Position numbers and translations under genes: made by a program
DNA from: Parapedobacter pyrenivorans_A
Lineage (GTDB): Bacteria; Bacteroidota; Bacteroidia; Sphingobacteriales; Sphingobacteriaceae
DNA: 64,000 nucleotides
NCBI RefSeq assembly: GCF_041925275.1
Contig: NZ_JBHEUZ010000003.1
Coordinates: forward strand, 186,001 to 250,000
Direction: 5' to 3'
Notes under the pieces: model-generated
Seen by the model: the letters and a program-made list of their open reading frames with translations, nothing else
Databases searched by the model: none
Told to the model about the DNA's origin: nothing
Shown here: piece by piece, positions 8,665-17,542 of the stretch
Layout of the letters: each line of letters opens with the position of its first letter
Position numbering within the stretch: the stretch's first letter is position 1

Positions 8665-10287
8665 ATGATTAATGTATCCAACCTTTCACTCCGCTATGGC
8701 AAGCGGGTTTTGTTTGAAGATGTCAACCTTAAATTCACCCCGGGCAACTGCTACGGCATCATCGGTGCCAACGGTGCCGGTAAATCCACGTTCCTCAAAA
8801 TCATCTCGGGCGATGTGGACCCAACGACCGGCTCGGTAAGTTTCACGCCGGGCGAGCGGATGGCGGTACTCAAGCAGGACCACTACGCGTTTGACGAGTA
8901 CCCCGTTATCGAAACGGTAATGATGGGCCACCAGGAGCTGTATGACATCATGAAAGAGAAGGATGCTATTTATGCCAAGGAAGATTTTTCGGATGCCGAC
9001 GGTGAACGGGCAGGCGAGCTGGAGGCTAGATTCGCTGAAATGGATGGATGGAATGCCGAAAGCGACGCCGCCACGCTGCTGAGCAACCTCGGCATCGATG
9101 AGGCGCTCCATTATAAATTGGTAAAGGAACTGGACGGTAACCAAAAGGTCCGCGTGCTCCTCGCGCAGGCGCTTTTCGGCAGTCCCGATATCCTGCTGCT
9201 AGACGAACCTACCAACGACCTCGACATCCATACCATCGCTTGGCTGGAGGATTTCCTAGCCAGCTATGAGGCCATCGTCTTGGTCGTATCGCACGACCGG
9301 CACTTCCTCGACTCGGTATGTACCCATGTGGTCGATATCGACTTCGGCAAGATGACCATTTATACCGGCAACTACTCCTTCTGGTACGAATCGAGCCAGC
9401 TGGCGTTGAAACAGCGTGCCGACCAGAATAAGAAAATGGAAGACAAGGTCAAGGAACTTCAGGAATTTATCCGTCGGTTCAGTGCCAACGCCTCCAAATC
9501 CAAACAGGCCACCAGCCGGAAGAAAGCACTCGAAAAAATCAACCTGGAAGAGATTAAACCTTCGAACCGGAAATACCCGGCCATCATGTTCAACACAATG
9601 GCACGCGAAGCCGGCGACCAGATTTTGCAGGTAGAGAAACTGGGCAAAACGCTGAATGGTGAGCTGCTGTTCAACAACGTGAATTTCATGGTCAGCAAGG
9701 GCGACAAAATCGCTATCCTTTCGCAGAACAGCTTGGCCACCTCTGCCTTCTATGACGTGTTGACGGGGCGAGATAAAGACCATACCGGTAATTTCAAATG
9801 GGGCGTCACCATCAGCATTGCCGACATTCCGATGGATAACAGCGACTATTTCGAAGGCAAATCAGAAAACCTCATCGACTGGTTGCGGGAATATGGACAG
9901 CCTGGCCAAGACGAGCAGTTCATCCGCGGCTTCCTGGGCAAGATGCTGTTCTCGGGTGAAGAGGTGCTCAAGAAATGCTCGGTACTATCGGGCGGCGAAA
10001 AAATGCGTTGCATGTTTTCGCGGATGATGCTCCAACAGGCCAACATGTTGCTGTTCGACGAGCCGACGAACCACCTCGACCTCGAATCGATCACGGCGTT
10101 GAACAACGGCATGGTCGATTTCCGGGGTAGCATCCTGTTTACCTCGCGCGACCATGAGCTGACACAGACCGTGGCCAACCGCATTATCGAACTGACACCG
10201 AACGGCATCATCGATAAACTGATGAGCTACGACGATTACATCAACAGTGAGTCGGTGAAAGAACAACGGGAAGCGATGTACGCATAA
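8665..10287 (+). CDS. ABC-F family ATPase, YbiT-like, with degenerate second nucleotide site
   Basis: A 540-residue soluble protein with two ABC cassettes and a charged linker (ANASKSKQATSRKKAL, as in E. coli YbiT). The family acts on ribosomes, not in transport. The frame opens 34 codons earlier inside the repeat element, but MINVSNLSLRYGKR at 8665 is the conserved N-terminus. Cassette 1 has an intact Walker A (GANGAGKST) and Walker B (LLLDEPTND) but a weak signature (LDGNQKVRV). Cassette 2 has a good signature (LSGGEK) and Walker B (LLFDEPTNH), yet its Walker A region, residues 353-361, reads SQNSLATSA and lacks the glycines and the lysine. The H-loop reads SRDHE instead of SHDRE. One ATP site is therefore probably non-canonical. 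Confidence 0.92.
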   Translation: MINVSNLSLRYGKRVLFEDVNLKFTPGNCYGIIGANGAGKSTFLKIISGDVDPTTGSVSFTPGERMAVLKQDHYAFDEYPVIETVMMGHQELYDIMKEKDAIYAKEDFSDADGERAGELEARFAEMDGWNAESDAATLLSNLGIDEALHYKLVKELDGNQKVRVLLAQALFGSPDILLLDEPTNDLDIHTIAWLEDFLASYEAIVLVVSHDRHFLDSVCTHVVDIDFGKMTIYTGNYSFWYESSQLALKQRADQNKKMEDKVKELQEFIRRFSANASKSKQATSRKKALEKINLEEIKPSNRKYPAIMFNTMAREAGDQILQVEKLGKTLNGELLFNNVNFMVSKGDKIAILSQNSLATSAFYDVLTGRDKDHTGNFKWGVTISIADIPMDNSDYFEGKSENLIDWLREYGQPGQDEQFIRGFLGKMLFSGEEVLKKCSVLSGGEKMRCMFSRMMLQQANMLLFDEPTNHLDLESITALNNGMVDFRGSILFTSRDHELTQTVANRIIELTPNGIIDKLMSYDDYINSESVKEQREAMYA

Positions 10288-10297
10288 ACCCGTCGTT

Positions 10298-10855
10298 TCA
10301 GTGCACAAACAACCCCACGGTAAGAAAGACACTGTGCTGGTAAAAGCTATTGCCAGCAAAGCGTGAATCAAACTGCTGGAAGCCGTAACCGGTACTAAAC
10401 AACAAATCCGAGCCACCTATTAACATGTGGCCGTACGTGATGCCTGCCCGCGCCGTGAAACCCCTAAAGAAGTCGGCACCGATACTGGGCGCATAGCCCG
10501 CATTGGCCAGCACACCGAATGCGCCCAACGCGGATACCTCGGCTACCGGCACCCTGAAATCGGCGTAGATCGGCAACGTATTTACACGGCGCGTAGACCG
10601 GCTACCATCGCCCAAGGTCGCCGATCCGCGGTACACATCGTTGCCAACGCCCAAACCGAGATACATCCGGTCGTAAAAATTACGTCCAAATGCAAACTGG
10701 AATTGATAGCCATGCATCACGGATTGATCGGCCGAGGTGGCTACACCGAAAATCCCACCCGCTTGCAAAAGCGTATACGTGCCCCGGCGTTGGGCGTGGG
10801 TAGAAAAACATGTACAGACCAAGACGAGTACGGTTACCAATGTGTATTTATTCAT
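10298..10855 (-). CDS. Predicted outer-membrane beta-barrel protein, function unknown
   Basis: A 185-residue protein with a cleavable signal peptide (residues 1-21, ending THA-Q). The mature part has alternating hydrophobic/polar strands with many Gly and aromatic residues and ends VFLTVGLFVH, as small 8-stranded outer-membrane barrels often do. I do not recognise a specific family. It lies 9 bp downstream of holA in the same direction and is likely co-transcribed. It is convergent with the ABC-F gene, with only 10 bp between stops and no visible terminator. Confidence 0.7.
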   Translation of the reverse strand: MNKYTLVTVLVLVCTCFSTHAQRRGTYTLLQAGGIFGVATSADQSVMHGYQFQFAFGRNFYDRMYLGLGVGNDVYRGSATLGDGSRSTRRVNTLPIYADFRVPVAEVSALGAFGVLANAGYAPSIGADFFRGFTARAGITYGHMLIGGSDLLFSTGYGFQQFDSRFAGNSFYQHSVFLTVGLFVH

Positions 10856-10864
10856 CGTGTTTCG

Positions 10865-11869
10865 CTAATAAAGTATTTTATATATCAATTCTTTCAGTAA
10901 ATCGCCCTGTTCCAGGTTCACCGCATTCAATCCCTTTGACTTCAGGTCATATTCACGTAGGTGGGCCATGATATCGAACGTTTTGCGCCTATTGAAACTG
11001 CGGGCAGCAATGTCGTACTCCCGCGTGAAAAACGGATGCACACCCAGCTCGCGGGCGACTGCCTGGGGCGACCGGTCGGTAAGGTAATGGTACTTCAACA
11101 CCTTGGTGAAATAACCCCCAATAGCCCCCAACACTACCGGCATGGGATTACTGCGCGGGTTGGCACCGAAATAGTCTACGATACGGAAAGCCTTGACCGC
11201 GTCCTTTTTTGCCAACGCAGTGGTGAGCTCAAAAACGTTGAAATCTTTGCTGATGCCAATATTTCGCTCAATGTCCTGAACCGATATTTCCTGCTCTTTG
11301 GGCACATTGAGCATCAGCTTATCGAGCTCATTGACCACCTTGGACAAATCGGTGCCCAGGTACTCCGCCATCATGGCTGCCGCCTGCGGGTGGATACCCC
11401 AGCCACGGTCCTTCACATAATTCGTTATCCAAGGAGCCACCTTGTCGTCGTACAGCTTCGGCGATTCCAGTACGGCACCGGCTTTCTCCGCCACTTTATA
11501 GATTTTCCGTCGCTTATCGAATTTACCATATTTATAGGCGATTACGAGCACCGTGCTCTTCATCGGATTCTCAAGGTAAGCCAACAGTAATTCGTCTTCC
11601 TTCCATTTCAGGTTTTGCGCTTCCTTCACGATGATGACTTGGTAATCGCTCATCATCGGATAGCGTTTAGCTGCACCCACAATCGTGGTGAAATCGGTGT
11701 CTTTGCCGTAGAGCACCGTTTGGTCGAAGCCTTTCTGCGCATCATCCAACACCGTTGTCTCTATACAGTCGCTCACCAAATCGATACCATACGACTCTTC
11801 GCCATGGAGCAGGTATACGGGCAGGAGCTTCTTGCCCTTTATATCGGAAATGATTTTATTGGTATCCAT
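10865..11869 (-). CDS. holA: DNA polymerase III subunit delta
   Basis: A 334-residue clamp-loader subunit that opens the sliding clamp as part of the DnaX complex. The N-terminus KKLLPVYLLHGEESYGIDLV and the segment VIIVKEAQNLK match the HolA N-terminal domain. The middle has GTDLSKVVNELDKLMLNV and the C-terminal collar domain has the typical DLLKELIYKILY end. Length is normal. It is divergent from the HsdR_N-like gene across a 37-bp spacer, an arrangement I associate with Bacteroidota. Confidence 0.92.
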   Translation of the reverse strand: MDTNKIISDIKGKKLLPVYLLHGEESYGIDLVSDCIETTVLDDAQKGFDQTVLYGKDTDFTTIVGAAKRYPMMSDYQVIIVKEAQNLKWKEDELLLAYLENPMKSTVLVIAYKYGKFDKRRKIYKVAEKAGAVLESPKLYDDKVAPWITNYVKDRGWGIHPQAAAMMAEYLGTDLSKVVNELDKLMLNVPKEQEISVQDIERNIGISKDFNVFELTTALAKKDAVKAFRIVDYFGANPRSNPMPVVLGAIGGYFTKVLKYHYLTDRSPQAVARELGVHPFFTREYDIAARSFNRRKTFDIMAHLREYDLKSKGLNAVNLEQGDLLKELIYKILY

Positions 11870-11894
11870 TTATTTACTAACCACATTTATACCC

Positions 11895-11902
11895 TACTTT
11901 TG
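11895..11902 (+). promoter_or_regulatory. Candidate -7 box (TACTTTTG) for the HsdR_N-like gene
   Basis: A full TAnnTTTG match ending 4 bp before the ATG at 11907, suggesting a leaderless or nearly leaderless transcript. Confidence 0.5.
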
Positions 11903-11906
11903 CAAG

Positions 11907-12362
11907 ATGTTCACCCCCATACCCCTCAATCTGCCTGCGTATGCGGCCCACATCCAGCAGGATGGCACGAAGCTACTCATATTTGATGAATTGAGGAAGA
12001 AACAACTTGTGCTGACACCCGAAGAGTGGGTGCGTCAGCATTGGATACACCACCTCATCCACGGAAAACGGTACCCCCGGTCGCTTATCAAGATAGAAGG
12101 CGGGTTAACGCTCAACGGCATGCCCCGGCGGAGCGATCTGATGGTCTACGACACGCAGGGAAACAAGGTGCTGCTGGCAGAGTTCAAGGCCCCTTCCGTC
12201 AAAATCACCCAGGCCACGTTCGAGCAGATTGCTCGGTACAACATGGTTCACCGCGTGCCGCTCCTCTTGGTAAGTAATGGGATGCAGCACCACTATTGCC
12301 GCATCCATTTCGACGAAGCCCGTTTCGAATTTCTCGCGGACCTACCCAACTACGGGCAGTGA
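11907..12362 (+). CDS. Stand-alone HsdR N-terminal-like (PD-(D/E)xK) protein
   Basis: A 151-residue protein resembling the nuclease-fold N-terminal domain of type I restriction HsdR subunits. Candidate catalytic residues are visible in order: Glu64 (IEGG), Asp77 (RRSDLMVYD), then Glu92-x-Lys94 (LLAEFKAP). A longer frame opens at 11832, but MFTPIPLNLPAYAA at 11907 sits right after a -7 box and is the sensible start. There is no helicase, methylase or specificity subunit nearby, so this is not a restriction system. Conserved linkage with holA would hint at a housekeeping DNA role, but that is inference. Confidence 0.75.
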   Translation: MFTPIPLNLPAYAAHIQQDGTKLLIFDELRKKQLVLTPEEWVRQHWIHHLIHGKRYPRSLIKIEGGLTLNGMPRRSDLMVYDTQGNKVLLAEFKAPSVKITQATFEQIARYNMVHRVPLLLVSNGMQHHYCRIHFDEARFEFLADLPNYGQ

Positions 12363-12541
12363 TGCGCTCCCGCATCCACCAAGGTAAACCGACAGGCTGG
12401 CAGTAGACAAGCGCGGCATTTTGGCAGGCTACGATCCCTGCCGCCCGATGGCGCGATGTTTGTTCAACCACAAATACCGCGCAGGTATTTAATAATTGGA
12501 CGAAATCACCTATATTAGCAAGATAAAATAGAACAGAAACC

Positions 12542-13237
12542 ATGAGTATTGATAAAAACGAATTCAGGAAATATGCCATCAAGCACCACCGCATTGGTAG
12601 TCACCATGTAGATGGATTCATCGGCCGCGTGGAGCGGAAAATGCCGACATCCCTCACCCCCTACATCATCGAGGAACGGCAGATGAACGTTGCGCAGATG
12701 GATGTCTTTTCGCGGCTGATGATGGACCGCATCATTTTTATGGGCGACCCCGTAGGCGACCAAGTGGCCAATATCATCCAGGCACAGCTCCTGTTCCTAC
12801 AATCAGCCGATGCACAACGCGACATCCAGATTTACATCAACTCCCCCGGAGGCAGTGTTTATGCCGGATTGGGCATCTATGACACCATGCAATACATTAC
12901 GCCCGATGTGGCCACCATCTGTACGGGCATGGCGGCATCGATGGCTGCCGTACTGCTGTGTGCCGGTGCCAAGGGGAAACGGGCCGCACTAACCCATTCG
13001 CGGGTGATGATACACCAGCCTTCGGGCGGCGCACAGGGGGTGGCTGCCGATATGGAGATCAACCTCCGCGAAATGCTGAAAATAAAGAAAGAACTATACG
13101 ATATCATCGCACACCATTCGGGCAAAAGCTACGAATGGGTCGAAAAATCGTCGGACCGCGACTATTGGATGATTGCTGAAGAAGCCAAAGAACACGGCAT
13201 GGTGGATGAAGTGCTGGCGTCCAAAAAGGGAAAATAA
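12542..13237 (+). CDS. clpP: ATP-dependent Clp protease proteolytic subunit
   Basis: A 231-residue serine peptidase that assembles into the tetradecameric ClpP chamber. By alignment with E. coli ClpP the catalytic triad is Ser133 (GMAASMAA), His158 (RVMIHQPSGG) and Asp207 (SSDRDYW). It has a ~35-residue N-terminal extension compared with E. coli, common in Bacteroidota. The clpX ATG follows 2 bp after its stop, so the two are co-transcribed and form the ClpXP protease. Confidence 0.97.
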   Translation: MSIDKNEFRKYAIKHHRIGSHHVDGFIGRVERKMPTSLTPYIIEERQMNVAQMDVFSRLMMDRIIFMGDPVGDQVANIIQAQLLFLQSADAQRDIQIYINSPGGSVYAGLGIYDTMQYITPDVATICTGMAASMAAVLLCAGAKGKRAALTHSRVMIHQPSGGAQGVAADMEINLREMLKIKKELYDIIAHHSGKSYEWVEKSSDRDYWMIAEEAKEHGMVDEVLASKKGK

Positions 13238-13239
13238 CC

Positions 13240-14481
13240 ATGGCGAAAAACACAAAGGAAGTTACTTGCTCATTCTGTGGCATCCGGAAGCAGGACGCGC
13301 TGATGCTCATTGCGGGCGACGGTGCGCATATCTGTGACCGCTGCATTGCCCAAGCTGGTGAGATATTGACCGAGGAGATGAACCTCCGCAAGAGCAAGGC
13401 CCTCCAAACCACACTGAAACTCATACGCCCCATCGAAATCAAGGAGCATCTCGACCAGTACGTTATCGGCCAGGACGATGCCAAGAAAGTGATGGCTGTA
13501 GCGGTGTACAATCACTATAAACGCCTGAACCAGAAAGCGGACAAGGACGAAATCGAATTGGAAAAATCGAACATCATCCTCGTGGGCGAAACGGGCACGG
13601 GAAAGACGTTGCTTGCCAAAACAGTCGCAAAGATCCTGAACGTTCCATTCTGTATCTGTGACGCTACCGTATTGACGGAGGCGGGCTACGTGGGCGAAGA
13701 CGTGGAAAGCATACTCACGAGGCTGCTGCAGGCTGCGGATTACGACGTTACCGCTGCCGAGCGCGGAATCATCTACATTGACGAAATCGATAAGATAGCC
13801 CGCAAAAGCGACAACCCTTCCATCACACGCGACGTGTCTGGTGAGGGTGTACAGCAAGCGTTATTGAAAATCCTAGAGGGAACCATTGTAAACGTACCAC
13901 CCCAGGGTGGACGTAAACACCCCGACCAGAAGATGATAGCCGTGAACACCAACAATATCCTCTTCATGTGCGGTGGCGCATTTGATGGCATACAGAAAAA
14001 GATAGCCAACCGCCTGCGCACGCAGACCATCGGGTATAAGGTAAACCAGGATGAGGCAGAAATCGATGTGAACAACCTGTACAAATACATTACACCGCAG
14101 GATTTGAAAAGCTTCGGTCTTATTCCAGAACTGATCGGCCGACTGCCGGTACTTACCTACCTCAATCCGCTCGATAGAGAAACGCTGCTGAACATCCTTA
14201 CCGAGCCGAAGAATGCGCTGATCAAGCAATACCGGAAATTGTTTGAATATGAGGATGTGGAACTTAAGTTCGATGACGATGTTTTCCAGTTCATCGTGGA
14301 TAAAGCGAATGAATTTAAGCTCGGGGCGCGGGGGCTCCGATCCATTTGCGAGGCCATCATGCTGGATGCCATGTTTGAAATCCCGTCTGATAAGGGTGAA
14401 CAGAAAACCCTGTATATATCGCTCGAATATGCCAAGCATAAATTCGAGAAATCCGATTTAAAGAAGCTGAAAGCAGCGTAA
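13240..14481 (+). CDS. clpX: ATP-dependent Clp protease ATP-binding subunit ClpX
   Basis: A 413-residue AAA+ unfoldase that recognises substrates and feeds them to ClpP. The N-terminal zinc domain has Cys10, Cys13, Cys32 and Cys35. Walker A is GETGTGKT at residues 116-123, Walker B is IIYIDEID, and the pore/sensor region includes GRLPV and GARGLRSICE. Length and domain order are normal. A strong hairpin terminator follows at 14488-14520, closing the clpPX operon. Confidence 0.98.
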   Translation: MAKNTKEVTCSFCGIRKQDALMLIAGDGAHICDRCIAQAGEILTEEMNLRKSKALQTTLKLIRPIEIKEHLDQYVIGQDDAKKVMAVAVYNHYKRLNQKADKDEIELEKSNIILVGETGTGKTLLAKTVAKILNVPFCICDATVLTEAGYVGEDVESILTRLLQAADYDVTAAERGIIYIDEIDKIARKSDNPSITRDVSGEGVQQALLKILEGTIVNVPPQGGRKHPDQKMIAVNTNNILFMCGGAFDGIQKKIANRLRTQTIGYKVNQDEAEIDVNNLYKYITPQDLKSFGLIPELIGRLPVLTYLNPLDRETLLNILTEPKNALIKQYRKLFEYEDVELKFDDDVFQFIVDKANEFKLGARGLRSICEAIMLDAMFEIPSDKGEQKTLYISLEYAKHKFEKSDLKKLKAA

Positions 14482-14487
14482 CGTTTC

Positions 14488-14520
14488 TCCCCCCGCCGAA
14501 AACGGGGGGATTTTCATTTT
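14488..14520 (+). terminator. Rho-independent terminator after clpX
   Basis: A perfect 8-bp GC stem, TCCCCCCG (14488-14495) with CGGGGGGA (14503-14510), and a 7-nt loop, followed by TTTTCATTTT. The next gene's ATG begins immediately after the T tract. Confidence 0.9.
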
Positions 14521-15348
14521 ATGGCCATGGCAAAAAAGAAAGACATACCCGCACAGACACCCATCAAACCGGGCTTGAAAACCAAGGAAGACATTGTAAA
14601 CAACTGGCTACCCCGGTATACCAACCGGCCATTGGGCGAATTCGGCGACTACATCCTGCTCACTAACTTTTCCAACTACGTAAAGCTCTTTTCGGAGATG
14701 CACGGCAATGCGCCCATCCTGGGGCTGGATAAGCCGATGCAAAGCGTGACGGCCGGGGGGATCACCATCATTAATTTCGGGATGGGGAGCCCCATGGCGG
14801 CCACCATCATGGACCTGTTGTCTGCGATATCGCCCAAGGCGGTACTTTTTCTGGGCAAGGCGGGCGGACTGAAAAAGAAAAACAAGATCGGCGACCTCGT
14901 GCTGCCCATCGCTGCCATCCGGGGTGAGGGCACGTCCAACGACTATTTTCCGCCCGAGGTGCCTGCGCTACCGGCCTTTGCTTTGCAAAAGGCTATTTCC
15001 ACGACCATACGCGACCACTCCCTCGATTACTGGACGGGCACCGTCTATACCACCAACAGACGGGTATGGGAGCACGACAAAGATTTCAAGAAATACCTGA
15101 AAAGCATCCGTGCCATGCTCGTGGACATGGAAACGGCAACGATTTTTTCCGTTGGCTTTGCCAACAAGATTCCTACAGGTGCATTGTTGCTCGTATCGGA
15201 CCAACCAATGATCCCCGAAGGGGTGAAAACGGTGGAAAGTGACTCGAGCGTGACCGCCGAATTTGTGGAAACCCACCTCACGATCGGTATCGAATCGCTC
15301 CGACAGCTGATCAACAACGGACTAACGGTAAAACACCTGCAATTCTAA
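14521..15348 (+). CDS. amn: AMP nucleosidase (short Bacteroidota type)
   Basis: A 275-residue enzyme of the nucleoside phosphorylase fold. It hydrolyses AMP to adenine and ribose 5-phosphate. The phosphorylase-type core shows GGITIINFGMGSPMAATIMD (phosphate/ribose region), AVLFLGKAGG, and the nucleoside-binding VDMETATIFSVGF followed by LLVSDQPMIPEG. It lacks the extra N-terminal half of E. coli Amn (484 residues), as is usual in this phylum. The ATG at 14521 abuts the clpX terminator; the Met at 14527 is an equally plausible start. A cystathionine beta-synthase-type gene follows after 20 bp and is likely co-transcribed. Confidence 0.85.
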   Translation: MAMAKKKDIPAQTPIKPGLKTKEDIVNNWLPRYTNRPLGEFGDYILLTNFSNYVKLFSEMHGNAPILGLDKPMQSVTAGGITIINFGMGSPMAATIMDLLSAISPKAVLFLGKAGGLKKKNKIGDLVLPIAAIRGEGTSNDYFPPEVPALPAFALQKAISTTIRDHSLDYWTGTVYTTNRRVWEHDKDFKKYLKSIRAMLVDMETATIFSVGFANKIPTGALLLVSDQPMIPEGVKTVESDSSVTAEFVETHLTIGIESLRQLINNGLTVKHLQF

Positions 15349-15368
15349 CCGCTCAAAACCTCACGACC

Positions 15369-16730
15369 ATGTGGCATGACAACATATTGGAAACGATCGG
15401 AAATACGCCAATCGTTAAGTTGAATAGGATCACTAACCAGCTGAAAGGGACGATATTGGCAAAAATAGAAACCACCAATCCTGGCAACTCCATCAAAGAC
15501 CGTATGGCGGTGAAGATGATCGAAGACGCAGAGGCGGCCGGACTGCTTAAACCGGGAGGCACCATTATCGAGGGCACCTCCGGCAACACCGGTATGGGGC
15601 TGGCCATGGCCGCCGTGATAAAGGGTTACCGCTGTATTTTCACGACAACGGACAAGCAATCGAAGGAAAAGATCGATGCTTTGCGCGCATTCGGTGCTGA
15701 AGTCATCGTATGCCCCACCAATGTGGATCCGGAAGACCCCCGCTCCTATTACTCGGTTTCCAGCCGACTGGAACGCGAGATTCCCCGTTCATGGAAAGCC
15801 AATCAGTATGACAACCTCTCCAATACGCAGGCCCACTATGAACAGACGGGCCCGGAAATATGGGAACAGACCGAAGGGAAAATCACCCACCTGGTTGCCG
15901 GCGTAGGCACCGGCGGCACCATCAGTGGGGCTGGCAGATACCTCAAGGAGCAGAACCCCGACGTCATCGTATGGGGCATTGATTCGTACGGATCGGTATT
16001 CAAAAAATACAAAGAGACCGGCATCTTCGACAAGAATGAAATATACCCCTATATTACCGAGGGCATCGGCGAAGACTTCCTTCCTAAAAATGTAGATTTC
16101 GACGTCATCGACCACTTCGAGAAAGTAACCGACAAAGATGCGGCACTGATGACAAGGGAGTTGGCGCGCGCCGAAGGCATCTTCGCCGGCAATTCAGCGG
16201 GGGCAGCCGTAGCCGGCCTGCTCCAGCTCGGCGAACGGCTTCACGACGACTCGGTGGTGGTGGTTATCCTGCACGACCATGGCTCGCGCTACATGGGCAA
16301 GATGTACAACGAGGATTGGCTCCGCGAACGGGGATTCCTCGAAGACGAAAAACTGACGGCCCAGACCATCCTGAGGAAACGGGGCGACGTGCCGCTCATC
16401 ATGGCCGATGTGGAGCAATCGGTCATTGAAACATTCAACAGCATGAAGGCACTCAACATCTCGCAGATACCCGTCACCCAGCAGGGAATGATCATCGGCA
16501 AGGTGACCGAATCGGACATCCTCCATGCGCTGTTGGAAAATCCAGCGTTGAAGTCGGCCGACGTTATGGAAATATGCACACCGCCGTTTCCTTTTGTCGA
16601 CCTGCGTACTTCCATCGACAAGATATCGTCCCTCATCCACAAGGATAACCAAGCGGTGCTGGTAGAAGATGAATATGGCAAAATAGCCATCATCACCCAA
16701 TACGATATCATCAATGCCATTTCGGGATAA
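15369..16730 (+). CDS. Cystathionine beta-synthase-type PLP enzyme with CBS domains
   Basis: A 453-residue fold-type II PLP enzyme. Lys43 in NPGNSIKDRMA is the expected PLP lysine, EGTSGNTGMGLA is the substrate loop, and GTGGTISGAGRYLKE binds the PLP phosphate. Residues ~335-450 form two CBS domains (IMADVEQSVIETF; VTESDILHALLE; AIITQYDIINAI), which often bind adenosyl ligands. It condenses serine (or an O-activated serine) with a thiol to form cystathionine or cysteine. Cysteine synthase activity cannot be excluded. The preceding gene makes adenine from AMP, so a regulatory link through adenosyl nucleotides at the CBS domains is possible but speculative. Confidence 0.88.
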   Translation: MWHDNILETIGNTPIVKLNRITNQLKGTILAKIETTNPGNSIKDRMAVKMIEDAEAAGLLKPGGTIIEGTSGNTGMGLAMAAVIKGYRCIFTTTDKQSKEKIDALRAFGAEVIVCPTNVDPEDPRSYYSVSSRLEREIPRSWKANQYDNLSNTQAHYEQTGPEIWEQTEGKITHLVAGVGTGGTISGAGRYLKEQNPDVIVWGIDSYGSVFKKYKETGIFDKNEIYPYITEGIGEDFLPKNVDFDVIDHFEKVTDKDAALMTRELARAEGIFAGNSAGAAVAGLLQLGERLHDDSVVVVILHDHGSRYMGKMYNEDWLRERGFLEDEKLTAQTILRKRGDVPLIMADVEQSVIETFNSMKALNISQIPVTQQGMIIGKVTESDILHALLENPALKSADVMEICTPPFPFVDLRTSIDKISSLIHKDNQAVLVEDEYGKIAIITQYDIINAISG

Positions 16731-16735
16731 AAAAA

Positions 16736-16763
16736 TCCGCCTCGTTCTTTTAAACGAGGCGGA
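16736..16763. terminator. Bidirectional terminator between convergent genes
   Basis: Perfect 11-bp stem, TCCGCCTCGTT (16736-16746) with AACGAGGCGGA (16753-16763), and a 6-nt loop. A run of A on the left and TTT on the right let it act on both strands, for the PLP enzyme (+) and the YceI gene (-). Confidence 0.9.
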
Positions 16764-16792
16764 CTTTCTAACGCAGCCGTATCAGCTACTGC

Positions 16793-17425
16793 TTATGCAC
16801 CAGCTACGAGCGTCACTTTAAAATTGATTTCTTTGCTGATGAGGTCATCGGCCTGGCCAGCGTAGTTTACGCCCCAGTCTTCGCGGGCAATATTGAAATC
16901 GGCCGTCGCCTTCACAGCGGTATCCGTTGCTTCTTGCACCTGCGCATCAAAGGTGATGTTCTTGGTGACACCGCGGATGGTCAGATTGCCCGAAATGGCA
17001 ACGGTACCTGCGGCTGCTCCGTCTTGCACATTCGTGATCTCGAAACTAGCCTCCGGGTGGTTATCCACATCGAAGAAGTCCGCAGACTTCAAGTGGCCTT
17101 CCAATTTTCCTTTGTATTCGCCATCCAGATCGTGGTTGGTAATGGTGGTTAGGTCGATGACGAAATTGCCGCCCACCAGCTTGCCCTCTTCCACTGTCAG
17201 CGTGCCTGACTTGATCTGGACATCACCGTGGTGCTGACCGCTCACCTTCCGGCCGGTCCAGTGTACCGAAGACTGTTCGGTATCCACAGCAAGGTCATTG
17301 CCCGCTTGCGATAATGTCGCGGCTTCCACATTGTCTGATGTTTCCGCTCGCTTTCCTTCGGGGTTGCTCACGCATGATGCCAGCACCAGTGCGCCCGCGA
17401 CCATTGATAATACTACTTTTCCCAT
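16793..17425 (-). CDS. YceI-family lipoprotein
   Basis: A 210-residue protein with a signal peptide and lipobox ending at Cys18 (LASC), then a YceI-like lipocalin-type barrel from about residue 45 (VDTEQSSVHWTGRKVSGQHHG; FFDVDNHPEASFEI; LTIRGVTKNITFDA). YceI proteins bind long isoprenoid or amide lipids in a hydrophobic pocket; the physiological role is usually unknown. A TATTTTTG box at 17471-17478 on the minus strand gives it its own promoter. Confidence 0.9.
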   Translation of the reverse strand: MGKVVLSMVAGALVLASCVSNPEGKRAETSDNVEAATLSQAGNDLAVDTEQSSVHWTGRKVSGQHHGDVQIKSGTLTVEEGKLVGGNFVIDLTTITNHDLDGEYKGKLEGHLKSADFFDVDNHPEASFEITNVQDGAAAGTVAISGNLTIRGVTKNITFDAQVQEATDTAVKATADFNIAREDWGVNYAGQADDLISKEINFKVTLVAGA

Positions 17426-17470
17426 GCTTTTTTGACGATTAAGTAATTATATGGTTAAACATTTATTTTG

Positions 17471-17478
17471 CAAAAATA
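17471..17478 (-). promoter_or_regulatory. Candidate -7 box (TATTTTTG) for the YceI gene
   Basis: Full TAnnTTTG match on the minus strand, ending 45 bp before the ATG at 17425. Confidence 0.4.
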
Positions 17479-17542
17479 TAGAACGGGCCTGTTTTTCCCT
17501 AATGCATACAGGCAAATTAACAATTTATAGACAAAAATGTTT

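Noticed and set aside
11907..12362. Type I restriction system
   Set aside because: Only the HsdR N-terminal-like domain is present; no helicase, HsdM or HsdS nearby.
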